The translations under genes and the position numbers were made by a program. DNA of 64,000 nucleotides from Nostoc linckia NIES-25. GTDB lineage: Bacteria; Cyanobacteriota; Cyanobacteriia; Cyanobacteriales; Nostocaceae. This document shows, piece by piece, positions 8,852 through 16,579 of this stretch. Under the pieces are notes generated by a model, which saw only the letters and a list, made by a program, of their open reading frames with translations, searched no databases and was not told where the DNA came from. Location of the stretch: contig NZ_AP018222.1 of the NCBI RefSeq assembly GCF_002368035.1, positions 682,001 to 746,000 on the forward strand. Reading direction: 5' to 3'. Positions within the stretch are counted from its first letter, which is position 1. Each line of letters starts with the position of its first letter.

Positions 8852-9184
8852 TTATTTCTTATTCTTGTGACTCTGCCGTCCAGCCTTAGCATGTTGTTCT
8901 GATGTGCCTCCTTGGGTTCCCTTTTCTTCAGTATCGGTATCTTCACTGTCTTGATTACGATTTCCCTTGCGAGAACTCTTGCCACCTTCACGGCCGATTT
9001 CAGCCATGTGTTCTCTATCCTGGCTTACAGCTTCACCACCTTTGTGTCCAGCTTCACGAGCTTCTTCAGATGTAAATTCATGGGCAGTACCCTTCTCATG
9101 AGCAGCTTGTCCGCCTTTGCTCGCTATTTCGCGTTGCTTATCTTCATCCATCGACGCAAAACCGCGTTTGCTTGTATCTGACAT
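8852..9184 (-). CDS. KGG-repeat stress-induced hydrophilic protein
   Basis: The 110-residue protein consists of repeated KGG/GG motifs (REIASKGGQAAHEKG, REAGHKGGEAVSQDRE, AEIGREGGKSSRKG, EKGTQGGTSEQHA), the pattern of the GsiB/con-10 family of hydrophilic stress proteins linked to desiccation or general stress. There are no cysteines and no hydrophobic core, so it is probably intrinsically disordered. It stands alone, followed by an inverted repeat. Confidence 0.88.
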   Translation of the reverse strand: MSDTSKRGFASMDEDKQREIASKGGQAAHEKGTAHEFTSEEAREAGHKGGEAVSQDREHMAEIGREGGKSSRKGNRNQDSEDTDTEEKGTQGGTSEQHAKAGRQSHKNKK

Positions 9185-9480
9185 GATAATACTCCTTGTA
9201 ACTAATTAAAGCTTTTGTTTTTTTCAGCCAATCAAAGCCTTAAATCGGTTTTTCATTACATCAATTATTGACCTTCTCAATTTAGCTACTGAAATCAGCT
9301 ATATTCATGAACCTTGGGAAAGAAAAAAATAAAACTTTTACTCAACTTTTGGCATACAACTAAAGTTATTAGTTAATATCAACATTTCTATCTAATATAC
9401 AGTTATATAGTGCCCATGTTTTATCTATATTTTTTTGGTATTTTTAATAGAAAAAACTCGCACAAAGAAAATGTTTTATT

Positions 9481-10083
9481 ATGAGTGAAACCCAATTATT
9501 TATATTTAGGACTATTGTTACATTTTTCTTGGTAGGGTTATTATTTAGTTGTAGCTATGACAATAAAGTTAATACACTCATCAACTCCAACAATAGTAAT
9601 CAATCAAAAAAGGAAGTAAAAACTATGAAATTGGAAAGTGGTGTTTTTAACCCTAATGAATTAATTCCTGTTAAATATACCTGCGATGGGCAAGATATTT
9701 CTCCGCCCCTTCTCTGGGAAGAAATTCCAATAGGAACGCAAAGCATAGCATTGGTTGTTGACGATCCTGATGCACCTGGACGAACATTTGTTCATTGGGT
9801 TGTTTATGATATTCCAAATACAATTCGCCAACTACCAGAGCATACTCCAACTCTAAAAACTCTACCCAATGGTGGAATACAGGGCAAAAATGATTTTGGC
9901 AACTTTGGTTACGGTGGCCCCTGTCCGCCAAGTGGTATCCATCGCTACTTTTTTAAACTTTACGCTTTAGATAAAAGTTTGGGTTTGCCAGCAGGGGCTA
10001 CAAAGAACCAAATTTTAGCTGCAATGGAAAGTCATGTTTTGGCAACAGCAGAATTAATTGGACGATACAAACGCCAGTCTTAA
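9481..10083 (+). CDS. YbhB/YbcL (PEBP, Raf-kinase-inhibitor-like) lipoprotein
   Basis: The 200-residue protein starts with a hydrophobic segment ending in LLFSCSYDN, a probable lipobox with C22 as the lipidated residue. The rest is a bacterial PEBP domain: IPVKYTCDGQDISPPLLW, the ligand-pocket motif DDPDAPGRTFVHWVVYDIP and GPCPPSGIHRYFFKLYALD. Ligands of bacterial PEBP proteins are not defined. It is monocistronic and followed by a MITE-like element right after the stop codon. Confidence 0.9.
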   Translation: MSETQLFIFRTIVTFFLVGLLFSCSYDNKVNTLINSNNSNQSKKEVKTMKLESGVFNPNELIPVKYTCDGQDISPPLLWEEIPIGTQSIALVVDDPDAPGRTFVHWVVYDIPNTIRQLPEHTPTLKTLPNGGIQGKNDFGNFGYGGPCPPSGIHRYFFKLYALDKSLGLPAGATKNQILAAMESHVLATAELIGRYKRQS

Positions 10084-10384
10084 GGGACTTACGCACTGAA
10101 GCCTCAAAGCCCGATCCCCCGTAAGCCGCCGATAAATTGCGGGGAAAAGCCCAATACGGTTCAGTTAAAAATAAATGTAGGTTGGGTTGAGGCAATGCGT
10201 TACCCAACAAACCTGACCAGATGTTGAGTTTCGTTCCTCAAACGCCACTTGCTTTAAGCCGGGAAACCCGTCCAACGCAGTGGCTCCCCAACCTACGCAA
10301 GAATCAGGTTTTTGGCTCTAACTGAACTGTATTGGCCTAAAGCCCGCTTTTTAAGGGGGTTGGGGATCTGAGTGCGTAAGTTCT
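10084..10384. mobile_element. MITE-like element with ACTTACGCACT ends
   Basis: The ends are inverted copies of ACTTACGCACT (left 10087-10097; right about 10370-10380). Inside, CCAATACGGTTCAGTTA and a diverged inverted copy near 10317-10336 extend the terminal repeat. The centre carries a nested inverted repeat, GTAGGTTGGG / CCCAACCTAC. There is no coding capacity, which fits a non-autonomous element. It starts directly after the PEBP stop codon. Confidence 0.65.
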
Positions 10385-10395
10385 GATAATAAACA

Positions 10396-10422
10396 AAAAG
10401 CACCTTGAAAAAAGGTGCTTTT
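10396..10422. terminator. hairpin terminator (possibly bidirectional)
   Basis: The stem AAAAGCACCTT / AAGGTGCTTTT has a 5-base loop, with U-rich ends on both strands. It lies beyond the MITE-like element after the PEBP gene and could terminate transcription from either side. Confidence 0.7.
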
Positions 10423-10446
10423 AAAAGAATGCGACAAATACATTCC

Positions 10447-10476
10447 GTAGGGCGCACAGCTAGCTGTACGCCCTAC
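10447..10476. repeat. imperfect palindrome related to the 8692 repeat
   Basis: Arms GTAGGGCG-C-ACAGCTA / TAGCTGT-A-CGCCCTAC pair except for one central mismatch on each side. It shares the GTAGGG(G)CGCACAGCT core with the palindrome at 8692-8719. Confidence 0.7.
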
Positions 10477-10533
10477 AGACAATACATGTATTGGAAAGAT
10501 TCTCTGAATTGGTATTACCTGTTGCTTATTGCC

Positions 10534-10653
10534 CAGGACTTACGCAAAAGATAACGAAAGTAGCGATAATACCCTGCGGGAAGCCGCTCCGCGTCTACAT
10601 GAATTACCGTTAGGCAAGAATAAGGTTTTCAATCACATCTTGCGTAAGTCCTG
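10534..10653. mobile_element. 120-bp MITE with 14-bp terminal inverted repeats
   Basis: The ends CAGGACTTACGCAA and TTGCGTAAGTCCTG are perfect inverted repeats. The interior is non-coding. The ACTTACGCA core is shared with the neighbouring element at 10084-10384, so both probably depend on the same class of transposase. It lies 16 bases from the stop of the membrane-protein gene. Confidence 0.8.
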
Positions 10654-10669
10654 TTGCCATTTCGCTTCT

Positions 10670-11293
10670 TTAAGCATTGTAACTGTTAGTGCGGGGACTA
10701 CGGGCACCACTTACAGATCCTATCATCGAGGCTACTAAACCCAACAACGAACCAAACACAAACCACCACAACCCCGAACGCACATTTCCTGCAATATTAC
10801 GAGCTTCTTGAGCACTTACATTTGCCTGGGGTATATTAGGGGTACCAACCTGGTTTATGACTTCCCCAGCGTTGGAAGCAGCAACACCAAAAGCGCCGGT
10901 AACTCCATTTGCCAATAGCCATGAGCTAACCGCCAAAGTAGTTGCCCAAAGAATTGCACCGTTAAGAAGAGCTGTGTTGCGGTTCATTGGCCCGCAAGCA
11001 CGGGCTGTAACCCAACCACCAGTGAATAAGGAAATTAACAAAGCAATGGTTGACCAAAGCCCCGCATTACCCGCAGCGTTGGGAGCAATTGACCTGGGTG
11101 CGCCTGAACCTTCGACTGTACCTGCTGCAACAGCACCAATTATGGCGCTCAAAATTAATTGAGTAGCTAAAGCAACCAACAAACCAGCAATAATTGGGCC
11201 CCAGCGAACAAGATCGTGATATTCGCCTACTCGGCCTGCTACTACAGGCTCAGTAGAAATAGCTTCATTGCCTGTTCGATTTACGTATGACAT
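10670..11293 (-). CDS. hypothetical membrane protein with about four TM helices
   Basis: The 207-residue protein has hydrophobic segments at about residues 32-57 (RWGPIIAGLLVALATQLIL), 79-97 (LWSTIALLISLFTGGWV), 107-128 and 174-195 (LWWFVFGSLLGLVASMIGSV). A glycine-rich loop lies between segments 1 and 2. I recognise the general type from cyanobacterial genomes but not a function. It is monocistronic, with a MITE 16 bases past its stop codon. Confidence 0.72.
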   Translation of the reverse strand: MSYVNRTGNEAISTEPVVAGRVGEYHDLVRWGPIIAGLLVALATQLILSAIIGAVAAGTVEGSGAPRSIAPNAAGNAGLWSTIALLISLFTGGWVTARACGPMNRNTALLNGAILWATTLAVSSWLLANGVTGAFGVAASNAGEVINQVGTPNIPQANVSAQEARNIAGNVRSGLWWFVFGSLLGLVASMIGSVSGARSPRTNSYNA

Positions 11294-11640
11294 AGCTTAT
11301 ATTCTCCAGTGCTGTTCCAGCAAAGTTTTTGTTCAGGTATATTTATATTCCTTCTATGCTTCAAATTAAATAACTAAATTATCTATATTAATATCTATCA
11401 ATAGAAATAACTAATAGGTCTATCTTTAGTCATAAGAAAGAGGCTTTCTTTATTTAATAGCTTGTAATACAATTTAGCCTTAATTCAGTTTTTGAATAAT
11501 TATTCAGAAAATGCCTATGTAAAAATTTTTAAATTAAAACGCAATTATTAACTTATCTGATAAACTAGCCTAGTTGTATCTGCAATTAGGCTGAATACAA
11601 AACTTTATAAAGATCGTCAAAACGTAGAATTCATCGAAAA
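11294..11640. other. AT-rich intergenic region, no gene
   Basis: This is the upstream region of the membrane-protein gene and the downstream region of the YbjQ gene. I see no ORF, strong hairpin or repeat. Confidence 0.5.
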
Positions 11641-11967
11641 CTAACGTATTCTCACAGCAGTACCTGTGGCGGTAATCAACATTAAAACTCCTGACTGGTC
11701 AACATTGATTGTGCCAGTATCAATTTCAATACCGATTACAGCGTTTGCTCCTAAACGTTGCGCTCGTTGTTCTAATTCTTCTAGTGCTTTGCGTTGACCC
11801 TGTTCAAATAGACGCTCGTAACTACCAGTGCGTCCACCGACAATATCCCGAATTCCGGCTAAAAAATCTCGCAAAAAATTGCTTCCATAGACGACTTCTG
11901 CTGTCACAATCCCTAAATATGATTCGATAACGGCTCCTTGAATCACATCCGTGGTAGTTATAATCAT
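11641..11967 (-). CDS. YbjQ/DUF74 heavy-metal-binding-like protein
   Basis: The 108-residue protein has the full DUF74 pattern: VIQGAVIESYLGIVTAEVVYGSNF at the N-terminus, RDIVGGRTGSYE, the QGQRKALEELEQRAQRLGANAVIGIEID helix and GTAVRIR at the end. Family members form pentamers; a role in metal handling is assumed in annotation but not proved. Length is normal and nothing is missing. Confidence 0.92.
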   Translation of the reverse strand: MIITTTDVIQGAVIESYLGIVTAEVVYGSNFLRDFLAGIRDIVGGRTGSYERLFEQGQRKALEELEQRAQRLGANAVIGIEIDTGTINVDQSGVLMLITATGTAVRIR

Positions 11968-12780
11968 AAATTAACCTCATCAATATGCATCAATATTATA
12001 TCTAGTAATTCGCTTTGATGTTTCCAGTCATTTGCGTAGTAAGATTGGGAATAAAAACTCTGCTATTTAAATTTACGTAGTCTAGTAGTGAATAGAGAAA
12101 CCATTAATTGTGTCTCTACTTATTCGCTTTTGATAACTAGGTAGACATGATTAAACTAGCGATTAAAAGTAATTTATACCTAGACAACTACCTTGTGTTG
12201 TAGACAAGCTTAATATATATACTTTTACAAAATTGAGAAAAGCGATCGCCACTTTACTTTAGAGTATTGTCTAACTACAAATAGTACTTTCAGGAACATT
12301 TTGTTTGTTCGATCGATCTTACCGTGTAATCACTAAAAAAGTGTCTAAACGTCTGGATATCGATCTACGAAAGTTAGTATCAAAAGCTAAATTTTGAGAA
12401 AAATTGGATACAGACTCAGCAACCTTTTAAACAGAACAACTAACAAGTATGAATGTTTTATTCTCTACAAATATTAGTGCATCGCCTCTTGGAAGTTAAT
12501 TGACACATATATTGCGATTCTCGGAAATACGTATAAGCACTGAGGAAAAAGTGTAATCTTTATTATTTTAATGATTTATCTGTAGAAGAATTTGCTTTGC
12601 TTATTGAGAGCTTACACTCCACTATTCAGTAAAAACTCTGTTATCTCATGCTGATTGTAAAGGAAACAGCAAATGAACAATTAACATCTCAATCAATGCG
12701 AAAAAATACAGTTTTCAAAAGTCCACATTTTTGTTTTAATGTACAAGAAAAAAGTCGTCTAAAATTTCAGGAAATTTACT
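11968..12780. other. intergenic region with one decayed-looking reading frame
   Basis: There is no credible full gene in these 813 bases. Near 12540-12632 a plus-strand frame reads CNLYYFNDLSVEEFALLIES and stops, without a start codon; it may be the tail of a lost gene. One HIP1 site lies at about 12242. The promoter of the TPR gene should be at the right end. Confidence 0.45.
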
Positions 12781-13464
12781 GTGTACAAGCCAACATCATT
12801 TGTGTTTAGTGTGGTGTTACTAGTAGGATGTTTTGCTTTTACTATGCCTACGTCGGTTCAGGCTCAGGTGTTAGTGGCGCAAAATAAAAACCCCGAATTA
12901 AAGCAATTACTAGAAGAAGGGCGGAGGTTAGTTGATACAGGTGATTATGGTGGCGCGATCGCTGTTTATCAACAAGCAGCTAGCCTAGATCCTAAGAATG
13001 CTAAAATTTATTCCGGTATTGGTTACTTATACGCTCAACAAGGAAATTATCAAGCGGCATTAACAGCTTATCGTCGGGCGATCGCAATTAACCCTAACAA
13101 TAGTGATTTTTATTACGCTGTCGGTTACATCAAAGCCAATTTGGGAGACACCGCTGGGGCAAAAGAAGGTTACCGTCGTGCCATACAGTTAAACCGTAAC
13201 AATGTTAACGCCTACTTAGGCTTAGCTGTAACTCAATCTCGTCTAGGAGATTATAGCGCTGCTGGCTGGGCATACGAACAAGCACTGAGCTTAGATAAAA
13301 ACAATGCCCAAACTTATGAATTGATGGGTTCGATGTATAAACAGCGACGGCAGGCCAAACAAGCGAACACCGCGCTTCAAAAAGCCCGCGACTTATATAA
13401 GCGCCGCAATGACTTAGATGGGGTGGACAGAGTAGAAGCCATGCTGCGGCAGTTAGGAGGATGA
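12781..13464 (+). CDS. secreted or periplasmic TPR-repeat protein
   Basis: The 227-residue protein starts with GTG. Residues 1-29 form a signal peptide (hydrophobic FVFSVVLLVGCFAFTM, then SVQA as cleavage site). At least four TPR units follow, for example GGAIAVYQQAASLDPKNAKI, AALTAYRRAIAINPNNSDF and AKEGYRRAIQLNRNNVNAY. A role in protein-protein contacts is expected; the partner is unknown. It ends 2 bases before the convergent ABC ATPase gene. Confidence 0.88.
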   Translation: MYKPTSFVFSVVLLVGCFAFTMPTSVQAQVLVAQNKNPELKQLLEEGRRLVDTGDYGGAIAVYQQAASLDPKNAKIYSGIGYLYAQQGNYQAALTAYRRAIAINPNNSDFYYAVGYIKANLGDTAGAKEGYRRAIQLNRNNVNAYLGLAVTQSRLGDYSAAGWAYEQALSLDKNNAQTYELMGSMYKQRRQAKQANTALQKARDLYKRRNDLDGVDRVEAMLRQLGG

Positions 13465-13466
13465 GA

Positions 13467-14369
13467 TTAATCCAACTGGCGTCCCGTTAATTCCACAAAA
13501 ATGTCTTCCAGGTTAGAGGGACGCACCATCATTCCGGTTTTATCGGGCTGTTCATTCAAGTAAATATTTGCTTCTTCCAACGAAGGGAAAAACAAATATT
13601 CCCAACTCCGGGCGCTGTCACTTCCTATTTCAGATAAATTTAATTGCTTCATCACCAAACCTTCACCATGAGTAGAACGCAGTTGTTTTAGCGTTCCCAA
13701 AGAAATCAGTTTCCCGCCATCCATAATACCGATGCGTCCTGGTTTGGCGGAACCGAAAGCATCGCACAAAAATTCGACCTCATCCATATAATGGGTCGTT
13801 AGTAGCATCGTCATCCCCTGCTTATTCAAATCCCGAATAATTTCCCAAAGCCGTCGCCTAGTTTGGGGGTCTAGTCCAACCGTTGGTTCATCCAAAAACA
13901 ACATTTGCGGTTGATGCAATAACGCCCTCGCTATTTGCAACCGTCGTTTCATACCGCCAGACAGGGTTTTGACCAAATCATTACGTTTTTCCGTTAGCTC
14001 AACATATTCCAGCCATTGATTAATTAATTGTTGTCGCTGCGGGTTACTAATGTGATGTAGCCTCCCGTGCAGTTCCATATTTTCCCAAACGGTTAAATCG
14101 TTATCTACACTGACTTGCTGCAAGACTACGCCAATACTTTGTTTTGCCAAAATTGGTTGGCTGACTACATCATATCCATTGACTTCTATCCGTCCTTGGG
14201 AGGGTTTGGTTAGTGTAGTCAGCATCCTAATAGTGGTAGATTTTCCCGCACCGTTGGGGCCAAGTAGAGCAAATATTTCTCCCGCTTCAATTTGGAATGA
14301 CAGGTCATTAACTACAGGTATCTTGTTGTAATACTTGTAGACGTTTTCTAATAAGACAGCAGCAGTCAC
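13467..14369 (-). CDS. ABC transporter ATP-binding protein, DrrA/ABC-2 type
   Basis: The 300-residue ATPase has Walker A (LLGPNGAGKSTTIRML), the signature LSGGMKRRLQIARALL and Walker B (MLFLDEPTVGLDP), followed by the C-terminal extension of the multidrug/ABC-2 export subfamily (GLVMKQLNLSEIG...NLEDIFVELTGRQLD). It would pair with a membrane permease, but none is adjacent in the window, so the partner is encoded elsewhere. Substrate unknown. Confidence 0.93.
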   Translation of the reverse strand: MTAAVLLENVYKYYNKIPVVNDLSFQIEAGEIFALLGPNGAGKSTTIRMLTTLTKPSQGRIEVNGYDVVSQPILAKQSIGVVLQQVSVDNDLTVWENMELHGRLHHISNPQRQQLINQWLEYVELTEKRNDLVKTLSGGMKRRLQIARALLHQPQMLFLDEPTVGLDPQTRRRLWEIIRDLNKQGMTMLLTTHYMDEVEFLCDAFGSAKPGRIGIMDGGKLISLGTLKQLRSTHGEGLVMKQLNLSEIGSDSARSWEYLFFPSLEEANIYLNEQPDKTGMMVRPSNLEDIFVELTGRQLD

Positions 14370-14548
14370 GTCGCTTCGCTCCTAATTCAAAATTCAAAAT
14401 TTAAAATTAACAATCTCATGTATTCTTTTGTTTTTCAGTCATAGATAAATTTGCTCACACCATTTTACGATCGCAATGGTAATGGTGATCGCATCCCCCT
14501 GTAAGGGTATGGAAACCTGGAAGTTACTTTTTGAAAATCGAGAGGCTC

Positions 14549-14581
14549 AGATCCCCGACTTGTTTGAGAAGTCGGGGATCT
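14549..14581. repeat. hairpin repeat with AGATCCCCGACTT stem
   Basis: Arms AGATCCCCGACTT and AAGTCGGGGATCT (13 bases, perfect) enclose a 7-base loop. The stem is of the type common as a dispersed hairpin in Nostocales. It is followed on the plus strand by TTGTTGTT rather than a true U-tract. It sits in the promoter-side region of the SLOG gene. Confidence 0.75.
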
Positions 14582-14668
14582 TGTTGTTCGTGTGCGTAAT
14601 ACGACGCTTGCTGAAGATGACTGCAAAGGTCTACCCTGGAAAACTCAGTCAGTGAGTATTTTAAATTA

Positions 14669-15421
14669 ATGAAAAATTCTTTGAAACTTACCTTTGACAA
14701 CGGACAAACAGCATTAGCTATTCGAGCTAATCAGCAAGCAGAATTGCCAAATGCTCTCAAGGAAATAGGACTTAGTGATTCGCGTCCTGTTTTAGTGGTG
14801 GTTGGGGGTGCAAGTAAAATCAGCGAAGCCGACTTTATCCGCATCCAACGGTTGTTTGTGGAAATTTTAGCTCCCATCGCTGAAACTTTGGGTGCTTATG
14901 TCGTGGATGGGGGTACGGATGCGGGGGTTATGCGATTAATGGGTGCGGCTCGTACCCAAATAGGTGCTAAGTTTGCTTTGGTTGGTGTGGCACCCGCAGG
15001 CAAAGTGGCTTTATCAAATGAGTTAGAAACTGATTCTAATTTGACGCCGTTAGAAGCAAATCATACTCATTTTGTGCTAGTTGCTGGTAGTAATTGGGGC
15101 GATGAATCTGCTTGGATATCTGAAGTTGCGACTGTCTTAGCTGGTGGTGCGCCTTCGGTGACATTGCTTTTGAACGGTGGTGAAATTACCTTTAAAGATG
15201 CGTTTTATAGCATTAATGCTGGCAGGTTAGTTGTAGTAATTGCTGGTAGTGGTAGAACCGCAGATATACTTGCTAGTGCTTTAGTTGGAAATACAACGGA
15301 CGATCGCGCCCAAGAATTAGCAAAATCTGGTAAATTGCAGTGTATCAACTTAATTGACATAGAGAAGCAAGTTGATAACTCAGGGGAAATAATTAAGGGT
15401 TTGCTTTCTACCAAGGAGTAA
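14669..15421 (+). CDS. SLOG-domain (LSDAT/TRPM-like) nucleotide-sensor protein
   Basis: The 250-residue protein is a Rossmann-like SLOG domain of the LSDAT type, related to the cytosolic part of TRPM channels. Typical parts are RPVLVVVGGASKISEADF, AYVVDGGTDAGVMRLMGAA (nucleotide-binding loop) and HTHFVLVAGSNWGDESAWI. SLOG domains are predicted to bind NAD- or ADP-ribose-like ligands. The next gene, 3 bases downstream, encodes a DUF4231 (SLATT) membrane protein. Such pairs were predicted by comparative genomics to be conflict or immunity modules; function here is inferred. Confidence 0.85.
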   Translation: MKNSLKLTFDNGQTALAIRANQQAELPNALKEIGLSDSRPVLVVVGGASKISEADFIRIQRLFVEILAPIAETLGAYVVDGGTDAGVMRLMGAARTQIGAKFALVGVAPAGKVALSNELETDSNLTPLEANHTHFVLVAGSNWGDESAWISEVATVLAGGAPSVTLLLNGGEITFKDAFYSINAGRLVVVIAGSGRTADILASALVGNTTDDRAQELAKSGKLQCINLIDIEKQVDNSGEIIKGLLSTKE

Positions 15422-15424
15422 ATA

Positions 15425-16039
15425 ATGACAAAAAAAGATAGTTATCAAGACTTTTTAAAGAAAGATTTTAACAAATTATTTACAGGGATGAACTTAAGTG
15501 ATTTGCAAAGACATTTTTTGGAATCGCGCTGGTTAGAGCAAGTACTCTGGATGGAAGGTAAGGCGAATTTTTCACGCGATCGCTATTATTTTTTGCGCTT
15601 AACAACTATTATTGGTGGTATCATTCTTCCTACGCTAGTCAGTCTAAATATTAATACTACTTCTCCCGAAAGTAAAACTACAAGAAATTTGATTATCGGT
15701 TCGACTTTTGTTATTAGTCAATTAGTTGCTATTAGTGCTGCCATTGAAGAATTTTTTCATTATGGAGAACGCTGGCGACACTATCGCCGCACAGTGGAAT
15801 CATTGAAAACCCAAGGATGGCAATTTTCGCAGTTGGCAGGCCCTTATCGTGATTATACAACTCACGAACAGGCATTTAATTTTTTTGCTGGTCAGGTAGA
15901 AGATATTATTCAGCGAGATGTGGAAGTATATGCCACTCAAGTTGTACAAGAGAAGAAAGAAGAAAAGCAGAATCAAGAAAACTATATTTTCACACAAAAA
16001 ACACAAATAACTAATGTTGAAGAAAAGAAAGAAGAATAA
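15425..16039 (+). CDS. DUF4231 (SLATT) two-TM membrane protein
   Basis: The 204-residue protein has the DUF4231 layout: FLESRWLEQVLWMEGKANFS, two hydrophobic helices at about residues 60-77 (LTTIIGGIILPTLVSLNI) and 87-108 (LIIGSTFVISQLVAISAAIE), then FFHYGERWRHYRRTVESLK and a cytosolic helix with QVEDIIQRDVEVYATQVV. The C-terminus is highly charged (KKEEKQNQ). SLATT proteins are predicted effectors that act on the membrane when a partner sensor is triggered. It starts 3 bases after the SLOG stop, so both form one operon. Confidence 0.85.
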   Translation: MTKKDSYQDFLKKDFNKLFTGMNLSDLQRHFLESRWLEQVLWMEGKANFSRDRYYFLRLTTIIGGIILPTLVSLNINTTSPESKTTRNLIIGSTFVISQLVAISAAIEEFFHYGERWRHYRRTVESLKTQGWQFSQLAGPYRDYTTHEQAFNFFAGQVEDIIQRDVEVYATQVVQEKKEEKQNQENYIFTQKTQITNVEEKKEE

Positions 16040-16159
16040 GCTGTCACGAGCATTTAACGCAGCACATATTTTTTTGTTGGTTGTTGACGGCTGACAGTTG
16101 ACAGTTACCACTTCTGAATTCTGACTCCTGAATTCTAAATTTTGAATTCTTCAAATAAA

Positions 16160-16435
16160 CTCCCCCCTGTTAGATAAAAACAAGGGGAGAGCTAAAACTA
16201 AAGTCCGGTAGGGTAATCGGGCTATCTAAGTTTTTATTATTTATCAACTTTATCTTATTCCTCCTAAAGATAGAGAAATATTTCCTGAAAATGCTACGTT
16301 GGTAGCTTTTGAAAAAAATTCCCCGTTTCTCAAGAGAAATGGGGGAATGTGGAGTTAAAGTTCGTCAGGTGATCGGAATATCTGTTTATTTTGTCCTGAT
16401 ACTATCTTTCTTAATTCCTCCGTGAGGTAGATAAA
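16160..16435. repeat. two diverged tandem copies of a ~115-base structured unit
   Basis: Unit 1 (about 16160-16275) and unit 2 (about 16318-16435) each begin with a C-rich/G-rich hairpin (CTCCCC/GGGGAG; TTCCCC/GGGGAA), then AAAGTYCG, then ATCGG, TATCT, TATCTT and a CCTCC...GATAG/GGTAG block in the same order. They lie between convergent genes. They may be duplicated 3'-end structures or small RNAs; I cannot tell which. Confidence 0.55.
16311..16348 (-). terminator. rho-independent terminator of the M16 peptidase gene
   Basis: On the minus strand a perfect-type stem (ATTCCCCCATTTCT / AGAAACGGGGAAT, loop CTTG) is followed by seven T residues. It lies 230 bases beyond the M16 stop codon within the second unit of the tandem structure. 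Confidence 0.75.
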
Positions 16436-16579
16436 TAGCTAATCAATATACTGGTGGATGTATTCTTCAACACTTTAATACATTTTAGATTTAGCATCAA
16501 GCGTTGAGAGTGTGAGAGAGATGGGGATGTGGAGTGAAATTCTCTGCCCATCTCCCTCAAAGAACGAGTTGAAGTTTCC

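Noticed and set aside
12540..12632. Short frame without start codon in the gap before the TPR gene
   Set aside because: Only about 30 codons with no start or ribosome site; noted in the gap entry but not called a gene.
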